Below, piece by piece: positions 14,676 to 21,739 of a stretch of 21,739 bases of DNA. The DNA comes from Victivallales bacterium. Its GTDB lineage: Bacteria > Verrucomicrobiota > Lentisphaeria > Oligosphaerales > Lenti-02. Position numbers and translations under genes: made by a program. The notes under the pieces were generated by a model. The model worked only from the letters and a program-made list of their open reading frames with translations, made no database searches and was not told where the DNA came from. Where the stretch lies: the NCBI GenBank assembly GCA_018648945.1, contig JABGQJ010000040.1, forward strand, positions 1 to 21,739, in the 5' to 3' direction. Position 1 is the first letter of the stretch, and every line of letters begins with the position of its first letter.

Positions 14676-15863
14676 CTAGCGGATGGAATCCAAGGGCAAC
14701 ACTTCGCTCGTGTCCTCTTCCCCCAACTCCGGGATGGTCCGCAGAACGCGGAAACCGAGGATGTTGCCGTGGGATGTGGGAGTGAGTCGTCCGCGCTCCG
14801 CCGACCGACAATCGACCACCCGCACGCGCCAGTTGCCACCGCGTAGACAGCGCATGCGTTTCTCGTCGTCGGTGATGGGCGTGGGGTCCTCCGGGTAGCG
14901 GGTATAGCGGTCCAGGCACCATTCCCAGACATTGCCGTGCATATTGTACAGCCCCAGAGCATTCGGGGGGCGGCCACCGACGTTCGCGGTCCCCCGATCG
15001 TTGTTGTCGCCGGTCTCGGCCACGCGGTTCCCGTCGGCCAAGCCGTTGCCCGAGTAGTAGGCCGTGGTGGTCCCTGCGCGACAGGCGTATTCCCACTCCA
15101 CCTCGGTCGGCAGGCGATAGGTGTTCTTGGGGAGCCCCTCGCGTTCGTTCAGGTTGATGCAGAACTTCTGCGCCTCGTACCAGGTGATCTCTTCCACGGG
15201 GCGCCGCGGCCCCCGGAAACCGGAGGGGTTGCGCGCCATGATTTTGGTGAACTCCGCCTGGGTGACCTCGAATTTGCCGAGGTAGAACGGGCGGTATACA
15301 ACCCGCACGTGCTGCGGCTCCACCACCCCACGACCCCGTTCGCCTTCCGGGCTGCCAATCACACAGCTGCCCGCAAGCACCAGCCGGAAGCGCATGCCGA
15401 TGGAGTTCTCGATCTCGATGGGGAGCTTGCGGTCCAAGGCGTACTGCGCCTGGGCGTTGCGCATGGCCTCGCTCCCCTCCGCCAACTTGTCCGTGGCAGC
15501 CAGGAGCGTCCCCGGCGTCGCCTTGGCCCCCGCCAACGCAACCGCGTCGGACAGCACGGGAGCAGGAGACATGCCCTGCTCATGCACGCGGGCAGCGTCT
15601 TGGCCGGGTCGGTCTCGACGGAAATGGCGGCGCACAGCGAACTCGACACAGGCGAGCAAAACCACCAGCTCCAAGCCCCAGAAAACCAGGCGAAGACGGG
15701 AGAAGCGACGGCCCTTCCGGGCTCGGACCAACTCCGCCCGATTGGCCGCCGCCTGCTCGCGGGCTCGTTTCGCCAACTTCTCACGGGCAAGAACGGGAGT
15801 GTCCGGGCTAGCGTGGCTGCCATCCGGACGCGGAGAAGGATTGGGCGGGCAGGAGGCTGGCAT
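14676..15863 (-). CDS. Membrane-anchored FGE-like (SUMF1-fold) protein lacking the catalytic Cys pair
   Basis: A 395-residue protein starting at the ATG at 15863, 5 nt after the permease stop, so the two are probably coupled; an in-frame start at 15986 would overlap the permease. The N-terminus is Pro-rich then Arg/Lys-rich, followed by one membrane helix (about 57-77, LRLVFWGLELVVLLACVEFAV). The FGE-like domain is about 153-375: IENSIGMRFRLVLAGSCVIGS, EVTQAEFTKIM, RLPTEVEWEYACRAG, GLYNMHGNVWEWCLDRY and LRGGNWR. True formylglycine-generating enzymes have two Cys five residues apart just after that GG motif. Here the segment reads GGNWRVRVVDCRSAER with a single Cys (352) and Val at the other place, so it is probably not a sulfatase-maturing enzyme in the known way. 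It could be a structural or other enzyme of the same fold. Confidence 0.87.
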   Translation of the reverse strand: MPASCPPNPSPRPDGSHASPDTPVLAREKLAKRAREQAAANRAELVRARKGRRFSRLRLVFWGLELVVLLACVEFAVRRHFRRDRPGQDAARVHEQGMSPAPVLSDAVALAGAKATPGTLLAATDKLAEGSEAMRNAQAQYALDRKLPIEIENSIGMRFRLVLAGSCVIGSPEGERGRGVVEPQHVRVVYRPFYLGKFEVTQAEFTKIMARNPSGFRGPRRPVEEITWYEAQKFCINLNEREGLPKNTYRLPTEVEWEYACRAGTTTAYYSGNGLADGNRVAETGDNNDRGTANVGGRPPNALGLYNMHGNVWEWCLDRYTRYPEDPTPITDDEKRMRCLRGGNWRVRVVDCRSAERGRLTPTSHGNILGFRVLRTIPELGEEDTSEVLPLDSIR

Positions 15864-15868
15864 GAAAT

Positions 15869-17044
15869 CTACCGCTTCCGATGCATCTGCCAGAACGCGA
15901 TGCCAAGGAAGACCAAGGTGGGGAGAGCGCCGCCAGCGAAGGCCGGGATGTGTCCCTGTTGCGCCAGCACGAGCGCAATCTGGCAAGCGATGTAGTAGAG
16001 CACCATCAGCCCGACCGCCAGCGCGAACCCGCGCAGAGCGCTCCCGCGCTCGTGAGCGATGGACAGAGCCATGCCCAGGAATGCCCCGACCAGACAGGAG
16101 AAGGGGAAGGTGAGCCGGTACCAGACCGTGGCGTGGACCCGCTGGCGGAAAGTCTCGGGCAAGGCTGGGTTGAAACGCAGCACATCAAGCATCTTGCGTA
16201 CGGAAAGCTCGGATTCCGGACGGAGCTGGTTGAGGATCCGCGCCGGCGTCTCATCCAGTTCCGGGAAGGCTCGGCGCTTGAAGGCGAGTCGCGCGCCCTC
16301 CCGATGGCGTCCCTCGTCGTCGAATCGCTCCAGCGTCCCCTCGTAGAAGACCCACTCTCCCCCCACATGCTGAGCGCGCAACGCCTTCAGATCCCACTCG
16401 GTACTGTGGTCGGGGCGGAACTGCTTGACCAGTACTCCTTGATGCTCGCCGACGGGATTGAACTGGCTGAAGAACCAGTCTCGCCGAGACTGCGGGTTGC
16501 TGTAGCTTAACCGCCCACGCGATTCCCTGTACTCCTCGCTTTCGGTCCAGGCGTCCCGCATCCTCTCCGCAGTGGTCGCGCAACGCGGTGCGAGGGCCTC
16601 GCCGACCCAGAGCGACGCGATGGACAGCACGAAGCCAAGAATCCAGACCGGGCGCGCGCACACCAACAGGGACAGACCCGCAGCCCGCATGGCAGACAGT
16701 TCGTGGTGCCGCTGCAGGCTGTTGACCATGAAACTCGCGGAGAGCAGCACCGACATGGGCAGCACCTGCGGCAGATTCACGGGCTGCTGGACCGCGAAGT
16801 AGACGAATAACTGCCCGACACTGGCGGTCTCACTGCCGAGCATGTCGCCCAGAACATCGAAAAGATCGGAAATCAGGAAGAGGGCGACAAACGCGAACAC
16901 GCAGCAGACGAGCGGCAGCACAAACTCGCGCGCCATGTACCAGAACAGGATTCGCGGCACGCGCCGTTCCGCCGGCGGCCGGGCGGCGACGGGAATGCCC
17001 TTCCCTTCCCCGGCACTGCTGTCTCCCTGCTGATCTACGGTCAC
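15869..17044 (-). CDS. LptF/LptG-family (YjgP/YjgQ) lipopolysaccharide-export permease
   Basis: A 391-residue membrane protein. The start is GTG at 17044, 7 nt after the GYF_2-RDD stop; there is no strong ribosome site. A GTG start adds a 36-residue polar extension before the family-like opening RILFWYMAREF. Family marks are QVLPMSVLLSASFMVNSLQRHHELSAMRAAGLS (about 92-124) and two N-terminal helices, then a hydrophilic periplasmic beta-rich section (about 170-290) and C-terminal helices with LVGAFLGMALS. LptF and LptG normally pair with the ATPase LptB to lift LPS out of the inner membrane. No second permease or ATPase is visible here. Whether this one is LptF or LptG cannot be told from the sequence. 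It lies between the GYF_2-RDD gene and the FGE-like gene in one tight transcription unit. Confidence 0.9.
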   Translation of the reverse strand: MTVDQQGDSSAGEGKGIPVAARPPAERRVPRILFWYMAREFVLPLVCCVFAFVALFLISDLFDVLGDMLGSETASVGQLFVYFAVQQPVNLPQVLPMSVLLSASFMVNSLQRHHELSAMRAAGLSLLVCARPVWILGFVLSIASLWVGEALAPRCATTAERMRDAWTESEEYRESRGRLSYSNPQSRRDWFFSQFNPVGEHQGVLVKQFRPDHSTEWDLKALRAQHVGGEWVFYEGTLERFDDEGRHREGARLAFKRRAFPELDETPARILNQLRPESELSVRKMLDVLRFNPALPETFRQRVHATVWYRLTFPFSCLVGAFLGMALSIAHERGSALRGFALAVGLMVLYYIACQIALVLAQQGHIPAFAGGALPTLVFLGIAFWQMHRKR

Positions 17045-17051
17045 TGGGCAG

Positions 17052-17783
17052 TTACCGTTTCTTGCCGGTCAGGAGAATGCGCACCATCCGAGTGCCGGTG
17101 ATAATCTCCTGGATGGAGCGATTCGACGAGGCCACGTAGGCCGCGAAGGGCGTGAGGATACCGAAAGGAATCACGAGGAGCATATACATGTGTGCCCGAC
17201 CCAGCCAGAACGGCCCCCCGGAGCACTTGATCAGGATGATCCCCCAGAAACGTTGGCCAACCGTCTGCCCACGAACCGCCATGCAGAGGACGTAGTAGAG
17301 CGTCCCCGACACGTAGAAGGTGGCAACGCCAAGATAGCAGGCCCAATTCACATCGAGGCCAGCGGAGGAGTAGCCATAGGCAAAACCAAGGTAGATGACA
17401 ACGCCGATCAGGGCGACGATCACCGTATCGATGATGGCGGCAAAAATCCGGAACATCATCGGCGCGCGCTCGAAGTCCTCGGGACGGGAGCCGTGCAGGC
17501 CAGAGGTATCCTTCTCCTCGGGGGCGCGCATCAGCGCACGCTGCCTGATGCGGTCCCAGACGGTGGCCTCCTTCTCCTGTTCCTCCGCAACCTGCGTCAT
17601 CAGGAGGTCGCGCAGGAACGGAATGTCCACCGCATTCTCCCAGCGAGCAATGAGCGTGCTGCGGATCTGGCAGTAAGGCGTGATCCGCCCATTCTCCGCC
17701 CAACGGACAAGAGTCTCCTGGTCGGCGGGGCCGTATTCCTCGCCGTCCACAGTCTTCAGAATATATTCGCGTTCGCCTGCCAT
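17052..17783 (-). CDS. GYF_2-domain protein with RDD membrane domain
   Basis: A 243-residue protein with the ATG at 17783 and GGGAG at 9-nt spacing; an in-frame start at 17840 lacks support. Residues about 5-52 match the GYF_2 domain (ILKTVDGEEYGPADQETLVRWAENGRI), a small fold used for peptide binding. A charged helical linker follows (about 60-107). The RDD domain is about 108-232: FRIFAAIIDTVIVALIGV with Arg112 and Asp119, then GQTVGQRFWG (172-181), and three likely membrane helices (about 112-134, 148-170, 198-218). RDD proteins are poorly characterised, and ion transport has been suggested for some. The architecture is common in this type of bacterium. It precedes the permease by 7 nt, so they are co-transcribed, which may place it in envelope biogenesis. 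Confidence 0.88.
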   Translation of the reverse strand: MAGEREYILKTVDGEEYGPADQETLVRWAENGRITPYCQIRSTLIARWENAVDIPFLRDLLMTQVAEEQEKEATVWDRIRQRALMRAPEEKDTSGLHGSRPEDFERAPMMFRIFAAIIDTVIVALIGVVIYLGFAYGYSSAGLDVNWACYLGVATFYVSGTLYYVLCMAVRGQTVGQRFWGIILIKCSGGPFWLGRAHMYMLLVIPFGILTPFAAYVASSNRSIQEIITGTRMVRILLTGKKR

Positions 17784-17946
17784 GGACCGAAACTCCCATC
17801 TGGGGATCACGAGATACGCGAGACGAACTCGCGAGGGCAAGCAATAACCTACACGCTGAGACGCCCATCGGCAAAGAGCCTGCGGACCAACGGATCACAG
17901 GCGCTGCTGCCGCCCCATGTGTGCTCTCTCCCTACGTTCCCGCCAG

Positions 17947-18300
17947 CTACTCGGGCGGGGTGCCGACAGCATCCGGGTCTACGCCGCCCCGGCCCTTCGC
18001 CTCTGCCTTCAGCCTGGCCAGTTCCACTTCGCACGCAATAAGTCGGGCCTTCAGTCTGATTGGGCCACTCCTGCTGGCCTGATCGCAGTAGGCGAGAGCG
18101 CCCAGGATCGTGAAGCCCACACAGGCGGCTGTCAGCACTCTCTGCCTACGGTTGCCCAGAATGATCGGCGGTACCAGAGCGAGACCGATCACGATCAACC
18201 ACACCCCATTGTCCCCCAGGATCATCGGGCTGACGCACAGAAGCACCAGATATGCGATGAGGCATGACCGCGCAATTGACTCCTTGGATGGCTTTCTCAT
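17947..18300 (-). CDS. Small three-helix membrane protein of unknown function
   Basis: A 117-residue protein with the ATG at 18300; an in-frame ATG at 18342 is an alternative, and neither has a strong ribosome site. It has three clear membrane helices (about 11-28, 32-49 and 55-72) separated by short turns (ILGDNGV, GNRRQR), and a hydrophilic C-terminal tail with a short charged helix (about 81-103). I do not recognise a family. The positive-inside rule puts the RRQR turn and the Lys-rich start in the cytoplasm. It is read toward the GYF_2-RDD gene 163 bp away, a gap containing only weak inverted repeats. It may be part of the same transcription unit or stand alone. Confidence 0.6.
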   Translation of the reverse strand: MRKPSKESIARSCLIAYLVLLCVSPMILGDNGVWLIVIGLALVPPIILGNRRQRVLTAACVGFTILGALAYCDQASRSGPIRLKARLIACEVELARLKAEAKGRGGVDPDAVGTPPE

Positions 18301-18492
18301 TCCTGCACCGCCTATGCTATGTGCCCGATCCCAGCGCCGCATGCGCCCGAGAATACGGTAGCCATGCCTGTGGCGGAATCAAGGACCGCACGATGGCGGG
18401 TTGGCGAGTTAGTCGGCGGCCTTGGTCGTGGCCCACAGGCGGCGCTATGGTGCGACAGTCGGACCACCGCAACCAAGCATGAGAGGCACCCG

Positions 18493-19497
18493 ATGGCGAA
18501 AAACACAGACTGGTTCCGCAAAGCTCGTTGGGGCGTGTTCAATCACTATCTGGCCTACGGCGCCAGCCATCAGGGCGGAGCCGGGGTGACACCCGAGGAG
18601 TGGAACGCCCGCGTGGATTCCTTCGACGTGCCAGGGCTGGTGGCCCAGCTCCGGGAAATCGGGGCGGCCTACTACTTCATCACACTCGGGCAGAACTACG
18701 GGTTCTACTGCAGCCCGAACCAGACCTATGACGGGCTTGTGCAGCAGACGCCAAGCCGCTTGGCCCGGCGAGACTTGGTTGGCGAACTGGCGGATGCGCT
18801 GACCGATGCAGGCATTCGCCTGATGACCTATCTTCCCTCGCACGCCCCGGCCAACAACCCGCCAGCAGTGGAGGCCCTGGCCTGCACGCCGTCCTGGGAC
18901 GCTTCCCAATGGCAGTTGCGCCCCGGCACCTACCTGAGGACCGAGGAGACGGACGAGCGGCTAAGCACCTTCCAGCGGCATTGGGAAGCCATCATCCGCG
19001 AGTGGTCGCTGCGCTGGGGTAAGAAGGTCCATGGCTGGTGGATTGATGGTTCCTACTACGCCGACCGCATGTACCGGAATGCCGACGAGCCGAACTTCGC
19101 CAGCTTTGCCGCCGCTCTCAAGGCCGGCAACCCGGACGCCATCGTCGCCTTCAATCCCGGCGTCAAGGTCCCCGTGATCCGCTACACCGAGCACGAGGAC
19201 TACACTGCGGGCGAAGTGGCCGATGCCTTGCCGGTGGGCCGCTGGGGACGTTCCGGATTCGAGCGGACCGAAGGCACGGTGGACGGAGCCCAATACCATG
19301 TCCTCACCTTCCTGGGCGAGTATTGGGGGCGTGGCGAGTCCCGTTTCAGCGAAGAGATGGTGATTGGCTACACGAAGTTCGTCAACGACTGTGGCGGCGT
19401 GGTCTCCTGGGACGTGCCGGTTTCGGACGATGGGCGCATCCCGGATGCCTTCGTCCGGCGGCTGGCTGCCCTCAACCAAGCACTGGAGGACAAGTAG
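18493..19497 (+). CDS. Alpha-L-fucosidase-like protein (GH29-like)
   Basis: A 334-residue protein starting at the ATG at 18493, with GAGAGG (18481-18486) at 6-nt spacing; an upstream in-frame start at 18319 is unlikely because the family's first motif begins right after 18493. NTDWFRKARWGVFNHYL (4-20) matches the GH29 opening WFKxAKFGxFxHWG, and VHGWWIDGSYY (179-189) carries Asp185 where GH29 enzymes have their nucleophile. The middle has TYLPSHAPANNPP, and the last third (SFERTEG to DKxx) diverges from typical GH29 and lacks the C-terminal beta domain. It is shorter than most GH29 proteins and has no signal peptide. It probably acts on fucose-like or other deoxyhexose-containing substrates in the cytoplasm, but the divergence leaves that open. 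A weak promoter (TTGGTC, 18-bp spacer, TATGGT, 18422-18451) lies upstream. Confidence 0.75.
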   Translation: MAKNTDWFRKARWGVFNHYLAYGASHQGGAGVTPEEWNARVDSFDVPGLVAQLREIGAAYYFITLGQNYGFYCSPNQTYDGLVQQTPSRLARRDLVGELADALTDAGIRLMTYLPSHAPANNPPAVEALACTPSWDASQWQLRPGTYLRTEETDERLSTFQRHWEAIIREWSLRWGKKVHGWWIDGSYYADRMYRNADEPNFASFAAALKAGNPDAIVAFNPGVKVPVIRYTEHEDYTAGEVADALPVGRWGRSGFERTEGTVDGAQYHVLTFLGEYWGRGESRFSEEMVIGYTKFVNDCGGVVSWDVPVSDDGRIPDAFVRRLAALNQALEDK

Positions 19498-19541
19498 TGT
19501 CCTGGGTCCCCGTGAGCTGGACCATTGGGCCACGGTGCCTC

Positions 19542-19577
19542 GTCCCTTTGGTCCTCTAGGTCCCTTTGGTCCCTTTC
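19542..19577. repeat. Nonanucleotide tandem repeat (GTCCCTTTG, 4 copies)
   Basis: Four contiguous 9-mers: GTCCCTTTG, GTCCTCTAG, GTCCCTTTG, GTCCCTTTC. The array sits in the 95-bp gap between the converging GH29-like and DUF4838 genes, ending 15 bp before the DUF4838 stop. Read on the minus strand it is a purine-rich tract. Confidence 0.8.
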
Positions 19578-19592
19578 CTCAGGCGCCCTACC

Positions 19593-21739
19593 CTACTCCG
19601 CTGCCGGCGCGCCCACGAAGTTACCGATCTTGAGCTTGGCGTAGTGGATGTCCTGCGCCACATGCGGCCAGTCGCGGAAGGAGCCGAAGGCATAGCCCCG
19701 ATAGTCCGTGTCGCGGTCGTGCACGGTCTTCTTCAGCTCGCCGTTCAGGTAGAAATGCCAGACCGTGCCATCGCGCCGAATGACCAGTCGATGCCACTGG
19801 TTGGGCGGCAACTCGGTGGCCAGCGTCTCGCCGAGGCCGAGCAACGTCACCGCCTTGCCTGCGATCCCGCCGTTGTCGAGCTGCACCAGGGGCAGGTAGT
19901 CGGCGCTGCGGTAGGCCCCGCGCTTCAGGCCAAAGATGGCACCCACATCCGCCGCCTTGTAGAGCAACCGACCAGTGAGCCGGAAATCGAACTGCACCGC
20001 CCACTTCTTGCTGGCAGGCAGAACATCGTCGGCCTTCGACCAAACCGCCACGTGCGACTCCTGGTCGGACAGGTGCAGCGTCGAATTCCTGACGAAGTGA
20101 CGACTGACTTCCGCGCGGCCAAACACCTGGGCGCCGCGGCGCTGCACGTCCCGTCCCCAGATGGCGGGGATGTCGCCAGTCTTGACCCCAGCAAAGTCCT
20201 CGTCGAGAACGGCCCCGTCGCAGGCGTCTCCGGAATCGGGATCGGGCAGATAGGCGCGCACTTGCTGGTGAATGCCAGAGTTCATGGCGGAGTTGTGGAT
20301 GCGCACCGCCAGGACATTGTCGCCCGCCTTCAGCAGCGCCGGCTTGACAGTGATTGCGAACGGTCGGTTCCACAGCTGTTCGACCGTGACCTCCTGCCCG
20401 ACCACGAACTCGGACTTCAGGGTCTGCTCGCCGACGTACTCGCCGTTCACATACACCCAAGCCTGCTCGTCAACCCCCCCAAACTGCAATTCCACCGGCG
20501 CGCGCACAGCGCCAGCTGGGAGGGTGAACGTGGTCCGGTACCAGCCATAGCCGATCTCGTTCTTGGCGGGCGTCTGGGCCAGGAAGGCCGGCACAGCGAC
20601 CGGCGTCCAGTCCTCTCCTTGTACGACATCGGTGCCAAACCACTTCTCTCCCACCCCCTTGTCCTTAAGATCCCAGCGGAACGTCCAGGCACCCCACTTC
20701 TCGGGAGGGAGAAACCGCTGATCGAAGCGCCGCTCCCAGACCTTGCGCATCTCTGCCAACCAGTCCACCGTCTTACCGATGGAACGACTGCCGTCAAAGA
20801 ACCCCACGCCCTGAATCCCGAGTTGCGCACAAAGCTCCTCGAACTCGGTGATGACCGCACCATAGCGGGCCACGTCCGGCGGGGTTTCGCCATCGCGCAT
20901 CTGCATGAAGAGCTGCACAGTCTCCACATACACCACCCCCGCCTTGAGCTTCCCGATCCGACGCCGGATGCTCTCGCTGTCCGCCGCAGCTTCGGCGCGC
21001 GTCAGGATCGCCCGCGCCTTCTCGGCAAAGCCGTGCCGGTACATCTCCTCCTCATGGATGGCATGTATCCAGTCCCGCTTGCGCGAGAAATCCGTGTACT
21101 TGGCATTGTGTTCCCAGAGCAATCTCTCGTACTCGAATACCGCCGGGGCCGCCGGGCCGTAGTTCCCCCAGATGAAGTCGCGGATCAAGTCCTCGACGTC
21201 CAGCGCCGGATTCCACATGAGTTTCGCGAAGATCCACCAACGCATCATCTCACGCCCGAGGTCCTGGCCGGCGGACTGCTGCACGAAGGCCGATTCCGCC
21301 TTGCGCTCGTGGAAGAACCGGAGATTGTCGGCCACCGCCCGGATATTGGGCATGGGAGCCAGACTGTGTCGGTATTGGTGGGGATAGATCCACAGGTGCA
21401 TCCGCGGGCTGATCTGCTGCCAACGCGTGTACCACGCCTGCTGTTCGGCAAGATCGGCGATCTGGGTATCGCGAAGCGAATGGTATGGCCAGGTGAAGCT
21501 GGCGCCGAAATCCGTGCAGAACCGCACCGCGACGTTCGGCTGGGCCTTCGTGCCCGGCGGCGGGGGTTCCTTCGACTGGCGGTAGGCAAGGGTTGTGATC
21601 GTTGCCCATGGGTAGTCCGCCCCCAGCTTCCCGGCCACCCGGTTGACGAAGGCGAGCTGCAGGCCGCTGTAGCCACCTGCCTGCTTTGCCATCTCTTGGC
21701 ACTCCGCGCATTCGCAGTCGCCCAACCAATCCATCGCCG
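19593..21739 (-). CDS. DUF4838 protein with jelly-roll and laminin-G-like domains (N-terminus cut by window edge)
   Basis: At least 714 residues are visible. The first in-frame ATG is at 21734, but the frame stays open to the edge, and DUF4838 proteins normally begin well before the Cys motif seen here, so the true start lies outside the window. Numbering from that ATG: DCECAEC (7-13), then LAFVNRVAGKL and ATITTLAYR mark the DUF4838 core (to about 290, including WIFAKLMWNPALDVEDLIRDF). About 345-505 resembles the sugar-binding jelly-roll of GH2 enzymes (GYGWYRTTFTLP, WVYVNGEYVGEQ, NVLAVRIHNS). About 515-705 resembles laminin-G or 3-keto-disaccharide-hydrolase folds (DEDFAG, NQWHRLVIRRDGTVWHFYLNGEL). 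It is probably an exported glycan-degrading enzyme; any signal peptide is outside the window. The catalytic residues and substrate are unknown. Confidence 0.88.
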   Translation of the reverse strand, partial: AMDWLGDCECAECQEMAKQAGGYSGLQLAFVNRVAGKLGADYPWATITTLAYRQSKEPPPPGTKAQPNVAVRFCTDFGASFTWPYHSLRDTQIADLAEQQAWYTRWQQISPRMHLWIYPHQYRHSLAPMPNIRAVADNLRFFHERKAESAFVQQSAGQDLGREMMRWWIFAKLMWNPALDVEDLIRDFIWGNYGPAAPAVFEYERLLWEHNAKYTDFSRKRDWIHAIHEEEMYRHGFAEKARAILTRAEAAADSESIRRRIGKLKAGVVYVETVQLFMQMRDGETPPDVARYGAVITEFEELCAQLGIQGVGFFDGSRSIGKTVDWLAEMRKVWERRFDQRFLPPEKWGAWTFRWDLKDKGVGEKWFGTDVVQGEDWTPVAVPAFLAQTPAKNEIGYGWYRTTFTLPAGAVRAPVELQFGGVDEQAWVYVNGEYVGEQTLKSEFVVGQEVTVEQLWNRPFAITVKPALLKAGDNVLAVRIHNSAMNSGIHQQVRAYLPDPDSGDACDGAVLDEDFAGVKTGDIPAIWGRDVQRRGAQVFGRAEVSRHFVRNSTLHLSDQESHVAVWSKADDVLPASKKWAVQFDFRLTGRLLYKAADVGAIFGLKRGAYRSADYLPLVQLDNGGIAGKAVTLLGLGETLATELPPNQWHRLVIRRDGTVWHFYLNGELKKTVHDRDTDYRGYAFGSFRDWPHVAQDIHYAKLKIGNFVGAPAAE

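Noticed and set aside
14676..15863. Calling this protein the sulfatase-maturing formylglycine-generating enzyme
   Set aside because: The two catalytic Cys residues five apart after the GG motif are not present, and the protein is membrane-anchored in an Lpt-like unit.
14937..15995. Plus-strand open frame (352 codons) across the FGE-like gene
   Set aside because: The minus frame has clear FGE motifs and a membrane anchor; this frame has none.
17841..17946. Possible terminator stem GCCTG...CAGGC between the small membrane protein and the RDD gene
   Set aside because: The stem is 5 bp with a loop of about 15 nt and no T-tract, so it is not distinguishable from chance.

Overview
The window is G+C-rich and densely coded, with genes on both strands. 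The gene mix points to a bacterium of the Planctomycetes-Verrucomicrobia-Lentisphaerae type or a similar polysaccharide-degrading lineage (Hydrogenedentes or Armatimonadetes-like genomes also fit). It holds two formylglycine-type sulfatases, a Tat-exported Gfo/Idh/MocA oxidoreductase, a URO-D-family protein, a DUF4838 protein with jelly-roll and laminin-G-like domains, an alpha-L-fucosidase-like protein, a membrane-anchored FGE-like protein and a GYF_2-RDD protein. This is inferred from gene content only. No rRNA, tRNA, CRISPR array or transposase was seen.

Layout. 1-2752: a divergent pair, a Gfo/Idh/MocA oxidoreductase (minus, cut by the left edge) and a sulfatase (plus), with a plausible sigma70-type promoter for each in the 161-bp gap. 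2796-9132: five genes on the plus strand, namely an ECF sigma factor, a one-pass zinc-motif anti-sigma factor, a secreted Gln/Pro/Gly-rich coiled-coil protein, a 1313-residue gingipain-like (C25) cysteine peptidase, and a small PqqD-like protein whose start codon overlaps the peptidase stop. A 190-bp gap with two perfect palindromes separates the first three genes from the last two. 9228-10271: an M42-type aminopeptidase. 10349-13055: a minus-strand pair, a URO-D-like protein and a secreted glycoside-hydrolase-like protein. 13221-14645: an iduronate-2-sulfatase-like enzyme. 14676-18300: a minus-strand run of a small membrane protein, a GYF_2-RDD protein, an LptF/LptG-type permease and an FGE-like protein. 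18493-19497: an alpha-L-fucosidase-like protein. 19593-21739: a DUF4838 multidomain protein (minus, cut by the right edge).

How the genes may work together. Much of the window looks like catabolism of sulfated or fucosylated glycans (sulfatases, fucosidase-like, GH-like, DUF4838, oxidoreductase). The run at 14676-17783 looks like envelope or lipid-transport work. The most unusual part is 2796-9132, where a CnrYXH-like surface-signalling triad lies beside a giant secreted C25 peptidase translationally coupled to a lone PqqD-like peptide-binding protein without any visible radical-SAM partner. Two of the three convergent gene junctions carry short tandem C/T-rich repeats with different unit lengths (7 and 9 bp); the third carries a hairpin.
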